From NCBI GenBank assembly GCA_019113455.1, contig DXHG01000121.1, positions 1 through 17,845 on the forward strand: 17,845 nucleotides of DNA, read 5' to 3'. The position numbers and the translations under genes were made by a program. This stretch comes from Candidatus Treponema faecavium (lineage in GTDB: Bacteria > Spirochaetota > Spirochaetia > Treponematales > Treponemataceae). How positions within the stretch are numbered: position 1 is the first letter of the stretch; each line of letters opens with the position of its first letter. The notes under the pieces are model-generated. The model did not search any database. It worked only from the letters and a program-made list of their open reading frames with translations, and had not been told where the DNA came from. This document shows, piece after piece, positions 1 through 5,723 of the stretch.

Positions 1-2
1 TC

Positions 3-314
3 GTCCGGCCTGAGTTTTCAAAAAAAGGCAGGATAAGTATTTCTGAGGCGGCGTTGACGCAGATGGTGATTCACTGCGTATCCGAATACGACACGCAGAT
101 ACGGGTAAAAAAGCTTTCCATAAAAACAAACGCGCAGGGCTACCGGCTCACCATCACCATTGATGTGCCGTTTGGAACGCAGCTTACCGGAAAAATACAT
201 AAGCTGCAGCAGTATATTATTGAAAATATTGAGCGCTATACCGGTATTCTCATAGAAGAGGTAAGCATTATTATTGACAAAATTACACAGACAGGCGGCG
301 CACAGCGCAGCTGA
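3..314 (+). CDS. Asp23/Gls24-family protein, C-terminal part (5' end outside window)
   Basis: The reading frame is open to the left window edge, so the gene starts upstream. What is visible is about 103 residues. They begin with a stretch containing GRISISEAALTQMV, then VKKLSIKTNAQGYRLTITIDVPFG, an amphipathic helix (KIHKLQQYIIENIERYTG) and a final strand (EEVSIIIDKI). This order of helix, two strands, helix and strand, with the TG before the last strand, is the pattern of Asp23/Gls24 (DUF322) proteins. These are small cytoplasmic proteins, linked to envelope stress in Firmicutes and often encoded near housekeeping genes in other bacteria; their molecular role in spirochaetes is not established. 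The TTG at 54 or ATG at 63 could be read as starts, but the homologous-looking residues before them argue for a start outside the window. It converges with pcnB, 9 nt away, with no obvious terminator between. Confidence 0.75.
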   Translation, partial: VRPEFSKKGRISISEAALTQMVIHCVSEYDTQIRVKKLSIKTNAQGYRLTITIDVPFGTQLTGKIHKLQQYIIENIERYTGILIEEVSIIIDKITQTGGAQRS

Positions 315-323
315 ATCAAAAGC

Positions 324-1538
324 TCACCGCTCTGCAGCCGCCTGATACTGCTCCGCGGCGGCAGGCAGACGCACCGCAGCCGGCTGTGCGTTTTTTGTCC
401 GCCGCTGCTTGTTCCGCTGCGAAAACACGATCGTATCCGCGTCTGCAGGTGCCTCTTTCCGCTGCCGTATTTTACGCGGAAACCGCACGGACACGCCGAG
501 TTTTTTCAACACCGTGCGGATGGCAAAATCAAGCTCGGTGCGCTGCGGGTTCATCGGCAGTATAAACTGACGGCACTGCGACCATGTCTTTGCGTATAAC
601 TCGCTCGGCGCCGCGGACACAGCTTCCTGCTGCCAATCAGTCATATCCGAAATAAAATCGTAAATAACATAGGCAAGCTTCTGCCCCAGCCGTGCATCCG
701 GATCAGACTGAACAAGGGAATCCAGTTCTTCCAGATGGCCCAGGTAGCGCGCCTCAAAATCAGGGTTTTCATACATGAGCGCTGTTGCCGTCGGCTGCAG
801 ATACATATACAAATCTTCCTGCAGCGCCTCGGCAACGATGGCGCGCGCATGACCGCTGTTAATGATTTTAAGCATTTCTTCCGTGAGACGCGACGGAGAT
901 ATCGGAGACAGCAAATGAGCCGATTTTCGTATCTTGCGTTTGAGCATATTGGACATGCGGCACTGAGTCGTCGCCGCGTATTTTACTGCGCGCAGCATCC
1001 GTACCGGATCGTCTTCAAAAATGCGGTCAAGCGGAATCACCGGCCTGATAATCCGGTGTGCAATATCGCGCACGCCGTTTACGTAATCGATAATCTGTTC
1101 TTTTATTGGATCGTAATACAGCGCGTTCAGAGAAAAATCGCGGCGTTTTACGTCTTCATCGATTGAACCGAAACTGTTGCCGATAGAACCGTCTTCAAGC
1201 GAGCGGAACGTGCTGACTTCAAAAATCTTGGAACCGAAGAACACGTGCACAAGCCTGAATCGCTTGCCGATTATCCGCGAATTGCGGAACAGTTTTTTTA
1301 TTTTAGACGGCGTAGCATCGGTAACAATATCAAAATCTTTCGGTATCTTGTCTACAAGCAAGTCCCGCACCGCGCCGCCGACAATATAGGCGTTATACCC
1401 ATAATCCCGCAGATGGCTGATAATTTTGAGCGCATCGCTGTCTATTTTATCACGGACTATGTTATGTTCATCTTTTGTGTAGATGACAGCCTGTTTTACC
1501 GGCCGTCCTTTTTTATCAGAGGAATAACGAAACAACAC
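324..1538 (-). CDS. pcnB: Polynucleotide adenylyltransferase (poly(A) polymerase / tRNA nucleotidyltransferase family)
   Basis: Class II nucleotidyltransferase that adds 3' nucleotides to RNA, probably a poly(A) polymerase acting on mRNA and decay intermediates. Numbering from the GTG at 1538 (404 aa): GGAVRD at 54-59, the metal-binding DFD at 68-70, RRDFSLNAL at about 133-141 (NTP-binding region), and FEDDPVRMLRA at about 175-185, the neck-domain hallmark. The C-terminus is a basic, low-complexity tail rich in R, K, Q and A. Poly(A) polymerases and CCA-adding enzymes share these motifs; the long basic tail favours PcnB, but CCA addition cannot be excluded. The frame extends to a TTG at 1577, but that TTG is the first triplet of a good -35 box, so I prefer GTG 1538 (or TTG 1535). 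The product then begins MLFRYSSDKKGRP. No Shine-Dalgarno precedes any candidate start, and the predicted transcript begins about 3 nt before the GTG. Confidence 0.9.
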   Translation of the reverse strand: MLFRYSSDKKGRPVKQAVIYTKDEHNIVRDKIDSDALKIISHLRDYGYNAYIVGGAVRDLLVDKIPKDFDIVTDATPSKIKKLFRNSRIIGKRFRLVHVFFGSKIFEVSTFRSLEDGSIGNSFGSIDEDVKRRDFSLNALYYDPIKEQIIDYVNGVRDIAHRIIRPVIPLDRIFEDDPVRMLRAVKYAATTQCRMSNMLKRKIRKSAHLLSPISPSRLTEEMLKIINSGHARAIVAEALQEDLYMYLQPTATALMYENPDFEARYLGHLEELDSLVQSDPDARLGQKLAYVIYDFISDMTDWQQEAVSAAPSELYAKTWSQCRQFILPMNPQRTELDFAIRTVLKKLGVSVRFPRKIRQRKEAPADADTIVFSQRNKQRRTKNAQPAAVRLPAAAEQYQAAAER

Positions 1539-1547
1539 AACGCATAA

Positions 1548-1577
1548 ATGATAAAAGAAACAATATACTAAAGTCAA
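1548..1577 (-). promoter_or_regulatory. Sigma-70-type promoter of pcnB
   Basis: On the minus strand TTGACT (1577-1572) is followed after 18 bp by TATCAT (1553-1548), 5 of 6 matches to consensus in each box. Transcription would start near 1541, almost at the GTG (1538) and TTG (1535) codons, which implies a leaderless or near-leaderless pcnB mRNA. Position and box quality are seen directly; activity is inferred. Confidence 0.6.
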
Positions 1578-1840
1578 GGCATGTTCTTATCTGCATACAC
1601 TGCTCATGCGCGGCGGGGTGTTTTTTGCGCTGCACGAACGGCTTTTTTCTTTCTTATTCTCTGTACTTTTGGGGAAAGGAGGAGCCCCTCTCTCTCCTCT
1701 CCAGCACTGCGGTTTGCGAAGCGGGCGAAAGACCGCGCAGTAAACAAACCTGTACTCACAGATTGTTCGCCTGTGATAAAGCAAACACTGCTGTTCTGCA
1801 CAGCGCAAGGGTATGACCTGCAGGATTCTGCACTAAAAAA

Positions 1841-2033
1841 TTTGCCGATGGCAAAATTTTATTTTGCCATTTATCAGACATGAATTTTGCCGATGGCCAG
1901 CGGCGCACTTGCCGATTGCAAATTTTCAGTTTGCCGTCGGCAAATGAAAAGTTTGCCGTCGGCAAGTGTCTCGCTGGCCGACGGCAAATTTCTTACCGGA
2001 TAAACGGCAAATTTTTAGTTTGCCATCGGGAAA
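1841..2033. repeat. Nine-unit symmetric array of 15-bp palindromes, 22/23-bp period (copy A)
   Basis: Units start at 1841, 1863, 1886, 1908, 1930, 1952, 1974, 1997 and 2019. The ideal unit is TTTGCCGNCGGCAAA, a 6-bp dyad around 3 nt, separated by 7-8 nt spacers. The central unit (1930-1944, centre 1937) is itself palindromic. Units pair symmetrically about it as reverse complements: 1 with 9 (14/15 matches), 2 with 8, 3 with 7 and 4 with 6 (13/15 each). The two 23-bp steps are also placed symmetrically. In units 2, 3, 7 and 8 the outward-facing TTTGCC half-site is kept, while the inward half is altered to TTATC or CCAG. Steps of 22 bp are about two helical turns, so sites would lie on one DNA face; a transcript could fold into one long hairpin. 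Function unknown. The short repeats and spacers do not fit CRISPR. Confidence 0.93.
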
Positions 2034-2083
2034 TATGTTCGTTTGCTATGCAGCCTCAAATTTGCGGCTGTGTGCGTATGCAA

Positions 2084-2118
2084 GTTTTTGGAGTATGCTC
2101 AAAGCATACTCCAAAAAC
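2084..2118. repeat. Perfect 16-bp-arm hairpin next to the array
   Basis: GTTTTTGGAGTATGCT (2084-2099) and its exact reverse complement (2103-2118) are separated by only 3 nt (CAA). It lies 50 bp beyond the last array unit. Copy B has a weaker hairpin (CCAGTTT at 17585-17591 with AAACTGG at 17605-17611) at the corresponding place, which suggests the hairpin is a standard part of the element. It lacks a following T-run on the plus strand, so it is not a typical intrinsic terminator there. Confidence 0.85.
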
Positions 2119-2242
2119 GCAGCGGCAAGCTCCAGTGCTGGAGAGGAGGGCTTGGGGAGTATATAAAAGAAAAAAACGCCGCGTACAAGCGCACATGCCA
2201 ATATCCCGCTTGCGCGTAAGAGGTCTTTTGTATACAGTTACG

Positions 2243-2551
2243 ATGAATAGTAGTATGGATAAGTCAATTCTTTTTGCGGCGGCGCTTTTTTGTGCGGCGC
2301 TTGCAAACGGCGCGCTGGCGCTGCTGCTGCGTTTCAGTTCGGCACCGCACCATACGGGCGTAAACCGTACGCCGGCGCGCCGCTCGGCAGGTATGCTGTT
2401 CAGCGCCTGTGCCGCGCTGCATATCGTCGGAGCTGCTGGCTGTGTGCTGACTCCGCAATTTCTTTCAATAATACAGACGGCGGCCTGTATCGTGCTGGGC
2501 GCGTCGGCGGTGCTGCTGGTTTTCTTTATTCTCCGCGCGGCAGCAGAGTAA
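2243..2551 (+). CDS. Small hypothetical membrane protein
   Basis: A 102-residue frame starting ATG at 2243 (an in-frame ATG at 2255 is an alternative). I do not recognise the family. It has three hydrophobic stretches: about residues 8-30 (ILFAAALFCAALANGALALLL), 49-67 (SAGMLFSACAALHIVGAAG) and 75-98 (LSIIQTAACIVLGASAVLLVFF). The first loop, residues about 32-48, is basic (HHTGVNRTPARR). There is no Shine-Dalgarno. A TATACA at 2231-2236 would put a transcript start near the ATG, but the matching -35 (TTGCGC, 2210-2215) is only 15 bp away, so promoter and leaderless reading are weak. The gene abuts the repeat element and ends 12 nt before the convergent tsaC stop. The frame is open much further upstream through the repeat, and I treat that part as non-coding. 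It is probably a real gene because the hydrophobic pattern is coherent, but this is uncertain. Confidence 0.45.
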   Translation: MNSSMDKSILFAAALFCAALANGALALLLRFSSAPHHTGVNRTPARRSAGMLFSACAALHIVGAAGCVLTPQFLSIIQTAACIVLGASAVLLVFFILRAAAE

Positions 2552-2563
2552 CGCGGCGGTCTG

Positions 2564-3154
2564 CTATAAAACGGCCAGCTCCGCAATACGCAGCGCGCCT
2601 TGCCGCAGTATCCGGGGCGTGTCCTGCGTTATATCCACAATAGTTGACGGCAACTGCGGCGCGGGGCACTCGCCGCCGTCAATAACAAGCGAAACAGCCG
2701 TGCCGAACGCCGCATCAATTTCTGCAGCGGTACGCAGAACGGGCAGCCCTGCACGGTTCGCGCTCGTTGAATACAGCGGATACCCGCACCGCGCAATCAG
2801 CGTGCGAAGCCAGCTGTCGCCGGGACAGCGGAATGCCGCTGTCTGACAGCCTGTCTCGTCAACAGCGTCCGGAATAAGCGGAACTACGACAGACAGCGAA
2901 CCCGGCCAATATTTCATAAGCCAATCGGGAACAGCGGCGGCGCTGTATGTCTGTATGTCGGAGGCGTCAGCGCAGAGGCGGATAAAAGGTTTTGTTTCTT
3001 CCCTGCCCTTAACCGCCCGTATCAGACCGTCCGTATACGGCACCAGGCCTGAAAGCCCGTATACGGTATCTGTTGGGAGCGCAACAATGTGTTTTTTCAG
3101 CAGTTCGCCGGCAACAGCGTCCATGCTTTCAGGCATATCTTTGCTGAGAATCAT
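2564..3154 (-). CDS. tsaC: L-threonylcarbamoyladenylate synthase (Sua5/YciO/YrdC family)
   Basis: Makes threonylcarbamoyl-AMP from threonine, bicarbonate and ATP, the first step of tRNA t6A37 modification for ANN-decoding tRNAs, in the cytoplasm. The 196-aa product has the YrdC-fold signatures: PTDTVYGL at 27-34, KGREETKP at 49-56 (the basic nucleotide-binding segment), WPGSLS at 83-88, STSANRAG at 129-136 and PSTIVDI at 169-175. The length fits the short TsaC form without the extra Sua5 domain. The frame is open as far as 3346, but ATG 3154 is chosen because an AGGA lies about 8 nt before it and the extra residues would sit inside the upstream gene. It starts 20 nt after the stop of the DivIC-like gene, so the two are probably co-transcribed. 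YciO-like paralogues share these motifs, so the exact subfamily is not proven. Confidence 0.9.
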   Translation of the reverse strand: MILSKDMPESMDAVAGELLKKHIVALPTDTVYGLSGLVPYTDGLIRAVKGREETKPFIRLCADASDIQTYSAAAVPDWLMKYWPGSLSVVVPLIPDAVDETGCQTAAFRCPGDSWLRTLIARCGYPLYSTSANRAGLPVLRTAAEIDAAFGTAVSLVIDGGECPAPQLPSTIVDITQDTPRILRQGALRIAELAVL

Positions 3155-3174
3155 ATTCTGTCCTGCTGCGGCAG

Positions 3175-3720
3175 TTACTGGCGTGTGTGCAGCGCGATAC
3201 CCGCGCTGTATACGGATTGGGCTTGCACAGTTTGGGTGTCCTGCTGCACCGCTGCCGTGCGTCCGGTACGCGGTATCCGAGATACCGCCGATAAAATAAT
3301 CAGCGACAGCGCGCCGCAGATAATCGCCAATACCTTGCACAGCCATTCGGGAATATACGAGCCTTTTTCGGCGTGAACGATAGTACCGGCATCATATACC
3401 GGCTCTTCCAGCGGAAGCATTCCCGCGATGCGCACCAGTTTTTCATTTTCATGCACGTACCCGAGTTTCCGCGCGTAAGAAGCAATGGCATCGGGATCCT
3501 GCAGCAGCGCGGTATACTGTTCCTGCAGATGCGTATGCAGCCGTTCCATCTCGGCTGTGTTCACGCTTAAAAGCTGCCGCTGCTCTTTCATGTGGCTGTA
3601 TGCAATGATTCCGTCCTGCCCGCCGATAATTGAAACAGCAACATATATAAACGTACCGACACATGCCGATATCAGAATACGTAAACGCAACATACCGTAA
3701 ATAACGGCACGTTTCACCAA
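3175..3720 (-). CDS. Septum formation initiator (DivIC/FtsB-like) protein with a second membrane segment
   Basis: Probably a bitopic or two-span inner-membrane division protein of the DivIC/FtsB family, which pairs with FtsL in the divisome. In 181 residues: a first membrane segment at about 15-33, then a coiled coil at about 42-72 (HMKEQRQLLSVNTAEMERLHTHL), then the diagnostic DPDAIASYARKLGYVHENEKLVRI at 75-98 (family pattern: D...IE..AR..LG....GE.v.ri). Unlike the usual roughly 100-residue DivIC/FtsB, it continues through a second hydrophobic segment (about 127-146) and a basic, Gln-rich tail. The start is unsettled: TTG 3720, GTG 3717 and ATG 3693 are all in frame and none has a good Shine-Dalgarno; ATG 3693 would still keep the first membrane segment. 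It is the first gene of a two-gene unit with tsaC. Confidence 0.75.
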   Translation of the reverse strand: MVKRAVIYGMLRLRILISACVGTFIYVAVSIIGGQDGIIAYSHMKEQRQLLSVNTAEMERLHTHLQEQYTALLQDPDAIASYARKLGYVHENEKLVRIAGMLPLEEPVYDAGTIVHAEKGSYIPEWLCKVLAIICGALSLIILSAVSRIPRTGRTAAVQQDTQTVQAQSVYSAGIALHTRQ

Positions 3721-3737
3721 TTTCTAAAACGAAAAGA

Positions 3738-3772
3738 TGCCCTGCGCACGCCGCCGCCGGTATGCGCAGGCA
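3738..3772. repeat. GC-rich intergenic inverted repeat
   Basis: TGCCCTGCGCA (3738-3748) and TGCGCAGGCA (3763-3772) form a stem with one bulge around a GC-rich loop. A run of ten T (3783-3792) follows about 10 nt later on the plus strand. No plus-strand gene lies just upstream, so a terminator role is doubtful. On the minus strand it would sit in or near the leader of the DivIC-like gene. Confidence 0.5.
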
Positions 3773-3814
3773 GGAAATATCGTTTTTTTTTTGCGTTCCG
3801 TACGCGGCACAATG

Positions 3815-3843
3815 TTAACACAGTGAAAAAGATATGGTATACT
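3815..3843 (+). promoter_or_regulatory. Sigma-70-type promoter of the MAF operon
   Basis: TTAACA (3815-3820), a 17-bp spacer, then TATACT (3838-3843): 5 of 6 matches in each box with ideal spacing. The predicted start is near 3850, giving a leader of about 187 nt before the ATG at 4037. The -35 overlaps a TGTTAACA palindrome (3813-3820). Confidence 0.65.
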
Positions 3844-3930
3844 TATTCCATAAGTACGGCATACGGCTGTCTGCAAACACGGCAGTGCACGAGATAACGG
3901 CTTGTGTTTTTTTTGCAATGTGCCGATATA

Positions 3931-3964
3931 CTGATATAAGACGATTTTATATCAGGTCTTTTTT
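3931..3964 (+). terminator. Leader hairpin followed by a T-run: possible attenuator or end of a small RNA
   Basis: CTGATATAA (3931-3939) and TTATATCAG (3947-3955) are perfect 9-bp arms around a 7-nt loop, followed by GTCTTTTTT (3956-3964). It lies between the predicted start at about 3850 and the first gene of the operon. It could end a short RNA of about 115 nt or attenuate the operon. The stem is AT-rich and therefore weak; an operator for a dimeric regulator is an alternative. Confidence 0.4.
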
Positions 3965-4036
3965 CTGCATTATGCATTAGGTATATAGTTATATGCTGCG
4001 CTGTATACCGGTACAGACTGATTGGAGAAAGAGAAG

Positions 4037-5722
4037 ATGGATGACAACACGGATCTTGAAGCATACGGCGTTTGGGTAAAAAAACCGCCGAAAAACGCAG
4101 ACACTCCGCTGCCCGATAATACTGCCGAGCTTGCAGCAGAAGAATCCGAGCTCATCGATGTATCGCTTGATGATTTTTTAGACGATGACATACCGGTATC
4201 GGCAGCCGATGCACAGCCTGAAGAAGAACAGCCTGACGATGATCCGACGCTTGATCTTGATCTGACGTTTGACGATGATTTTGCCGTACAGACCGCCGAT
4301 GATGATTTTTCTGATATAGCGGCAGCCGCCGATGCCGTGTCCGCGGCCGATACGGAAACGAACTTTGACGATATATTTGATACTATTGAAGACATAACGG
4401 CAGAAACTCCCGTCAGCGGTGATGAAAAAGCGCCGGATCTGCAGTTTGAAGAAGTATCTGACTTTGACGATATTTCTCCGGATGCAGACAGCGCCGATGA
4501 AACGCACGGAATCGAAACTCCTGCTGATTATAATATCAGCGTTGAAGATTCCGTACCTTCCGAACTGCCGGAACCGGCAGCCGACAGGGAGTATGCAGCA
4601 GATACGGCGGAAACTGGCTTTCCTGCACAGGAGCCGGCTGAACAAACACAGGATACAGCTATAAAAAACAACATATCGGAACATGATGACGCCTCAAGTG
4701 CAGATTCAATTCCGGACGACGAACAGGAATTTGATATGGAAAAAAACAAGGAATTTGTTGCCAAAACAGAACAAATGCTTGAGCGCATCGTTTCAGAACT
4801 GCACACGCTCGCTTCTGAATTCAACCAGCTTCGCAGCGATGTCGAAATACTGAAAAAGACAAATCAGACAGCTGCCGCGGCGCCTGAACCGCAGGACATC
4901 ATGCCTGACGGCGGTGCGCCGGACGCAAGCGGTTTTTTCGGCTCGGACACGTCGGCTGACGGAGATGACACCATAGCCCTTTCGGGAGATGAACTGAACA
5001 ATATCCTTGAAAGCGCAAATTTTGTCGAAGAATTTGGCGATAGCGCGCTTGACGAGGCGGATTTCAGCGATCCGGACTTGACAGCAGACGCAGGCACGCC
5101 GGAACCGCTGCCGGCAAGCGAAAATGATCTGTTTGTACCGGCAGATGAAACCGATATATTCGCCGGCGGTCTGGGGGATCTGAAACTGTCCGCGCCGGAA
5201 ACCGGCGATGCGGAACTGCAGGCGGACGGCAGCGGCGATATTGAAGTCCCTGATCTGGATGCAGCAAACTACGACCTTACTGACGAAAACCTCGATTATC
5301 TGTCCCGGCAGCCTACAGCTCAGGAAACAGAGGAACACAGCGAACAGCCTGATACGGATGATGCAGCAGCAAAAGATTTGCTTGATTTGTCAGAGAACAG
5401 CGATACCGATGAGATTCAGGAAGAAGAAATCGCAATCCCTGATTCCGCTGCTGCGGAATCAGAAGCCGACGCTGCGGACACAGCACAGACAGCCGCCGGA
5501 ACTGCTGCGGAGCATGAAAGCACCGATGCGGCTGCTGCGCCTCTGCACAGCAGCAGTCAGATTAACGCTATCCCGCCGGAACTGCGCAGCGACATAAAGG
5601 CCGTGCTCTCATACATTGATCAGATGCTTGAAAACCTGCCTGAAGATAAAATAGCGGAATTTGCAAAGTCTCCGTACTTCCCGTTATATAAACAGCTGTT
5701 CTCCGAATTAGGAATTTCCTGA
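4037..5722 (+). CDS. Long acidic, low-complexity protein with coiled coil and conserved C-terminal helix domain
   Basis: I do not recognise a named family; the layout looks like a spirochaete-specific protein. The 561 residues start MDDNTDLEAYGVWVKKPP, then run through a very acidic Asp/Glu/Ala-rich region with repeated short DDDF/DLDLTFDDDF-like motifs. A coiled coil lies at about 236-278 (NKEFVAKTEQMLERIVSELH onwards), followed by a second acidic, disordered region. The end is a compact, probably helical domain at about 507-561 (PPELRSDIKAVLSYIDQML, then ENLPEDKIAEFAKS and YFPLYKQLFSELGIS). There is no signal peptide or membrane segment, so it is probably cytoplasmic. The frame extends to TTG 4022, but GGAG at 4024-4027 sits 9 nt before ATG 4037, which fixes the start. 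It is first in the operon and ends 1 nt before the next start. The ordered ends with a disordered acidic middle suggest a scaffold or adaptor; that is inference. Confidence 0.85.
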   Translation: MDDNTDLEAYGVWVKKPPKNADTPLPDNTAELAAEESELIDVSLDDFLDDDIPVSAADAQPEEEQPDDDPTLDLDLTFDDDFAVQTADDDFSDIAAAADAVSAADTETNFDDIFDTIEDITAETPVSGDEKAPDLQFEEVSDFDDISPDADSADETHGIETPADYNISVEDSVPSELPEPAADREYAADTAETGFPAQEPAEQTQDTAIKNNISEHDDASSADSIPDDEQEFDMEKNKEFVAKTEQMLERIVSELHTLASEFNQLRSDVEILKKTNQTAAAAPEPQDIMPDGGAPDASGFFGSDTSADGDDTIALSGDELNNILESANFVEEFGDSALDEADFSDPDLTADAGTPEPLPASENDLFVPADETDIFAGGLGDLKLSAPETGDAELQADGSGDIEVPDLDAANYDLTDENLDYLSRQPTAQETEEHSEQPDTDDAAAKDLLDLSENSDTDEIQEEEIAIPDSAAAESEADAADTAQTAAGTAAEHESTDAAAAPLHSSSQINAIPPELRSDIKAVLSYIDQMLENLPEDKIAEFAKSPYFPLYKQLFSELGIS

Positions 5723-5723
5723 T

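Larger units (their letters stand above)
1694..2148. repeat. 16-bp perfect inverted repeat flanking the palindromic array
   Basis: CTCCTCTCCAGCACTG at 1694-1709 is repeated as its exact reverse complement at 2133-2148. The two arms enclose the palindromic array and the 2084-2118 hairpin. The right arm overlaps a small hairpin of its own (CTCCAG-TG-CTGGAG, 2130-2143). Copy B has a related but decayed sequence (CCTCCCTCCCCAGC, ending near 17573) at the equivalent place. The arms resemble terminal inverted repeats nested inside longer, less perfect ones. Confidence 0.8.
1605..2219. repeat. Composite dispersed repeat element, copy A (gene-free interval)
   Basis: This roughly 600-bp stretch between pcnB and the small membrane gene holds no convincing gene. 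Its left edge (about 1612-1660, containing GCGCTGCACGAACGGC then a T-rich run) is an imperfect inverted copy of its right edge (about 2165-2195, AGAAAAAAACGCCGCG then TACAAGCGCA). Inside these edges lie a perfect 16-bp inverted repeat (1694-1709 with 2133-2148), the palindromic array (1841-2033) and a 16-bp-arm hairpin (2084-2118). The same components, in reverse order and inverted, occur at 17355-17845. Outer boundaries are approximate, judged from where similarity between edges fades. There is no transposase and I see no clear target-site duplication, so a mobile origin (MITE-like) is only inference. Short frames inside it, rich in LPSANF-type peptides, are translations of the repeat and were not called as genes. 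Confidence 0.75.

Noticed and set aside
1756..1965. Short coding frames in the array (about 60-70 aa with LPSANF and PSAKF repeats), also 17613-17834
   Set aside because: The peptides are translations of palindromic DNA. The 22-bp period is not a multiple of 3, frames on both strands are equally open, and there is no ribosome site.
1841..2033. CRISPR array
   Set aside because: Units are only 15 bp with 7-8 bp spacers, the units are mirror-arranged, spacers are shared between the two copies, and no cas genes are present.
1880..2242. N-terminal extension of the small membrane protein through the repeat
   Set aside because: The extra residues are encoded by the palindromic array and hairpin; the hydrophobic, protein-like part begins only at 2243.
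3155..3346. Longer start for tsaC
   Set aside because: It would overlap the DivIC-like gene in another frame, adds residues outside the YrdC domain, and ATG 3154 has a good ribosome site.
3738..3792. Intrinsic terminator (hairpin then T10) on the plus strand
   Set aside because: The T-run starts about 10 nt after the stem and no plus-strand gene ends upstream, so I list the stem only as an inverted repeat.
4178..4684. Minus-strand frames opposite the acidic protein gene (also 3970-4395, 4793-5338)
   Set aside because: They are shadows of an Asp/Glu-rich gene, giving Ser- or Ile/Arg-rich nonsense, with no start signals.
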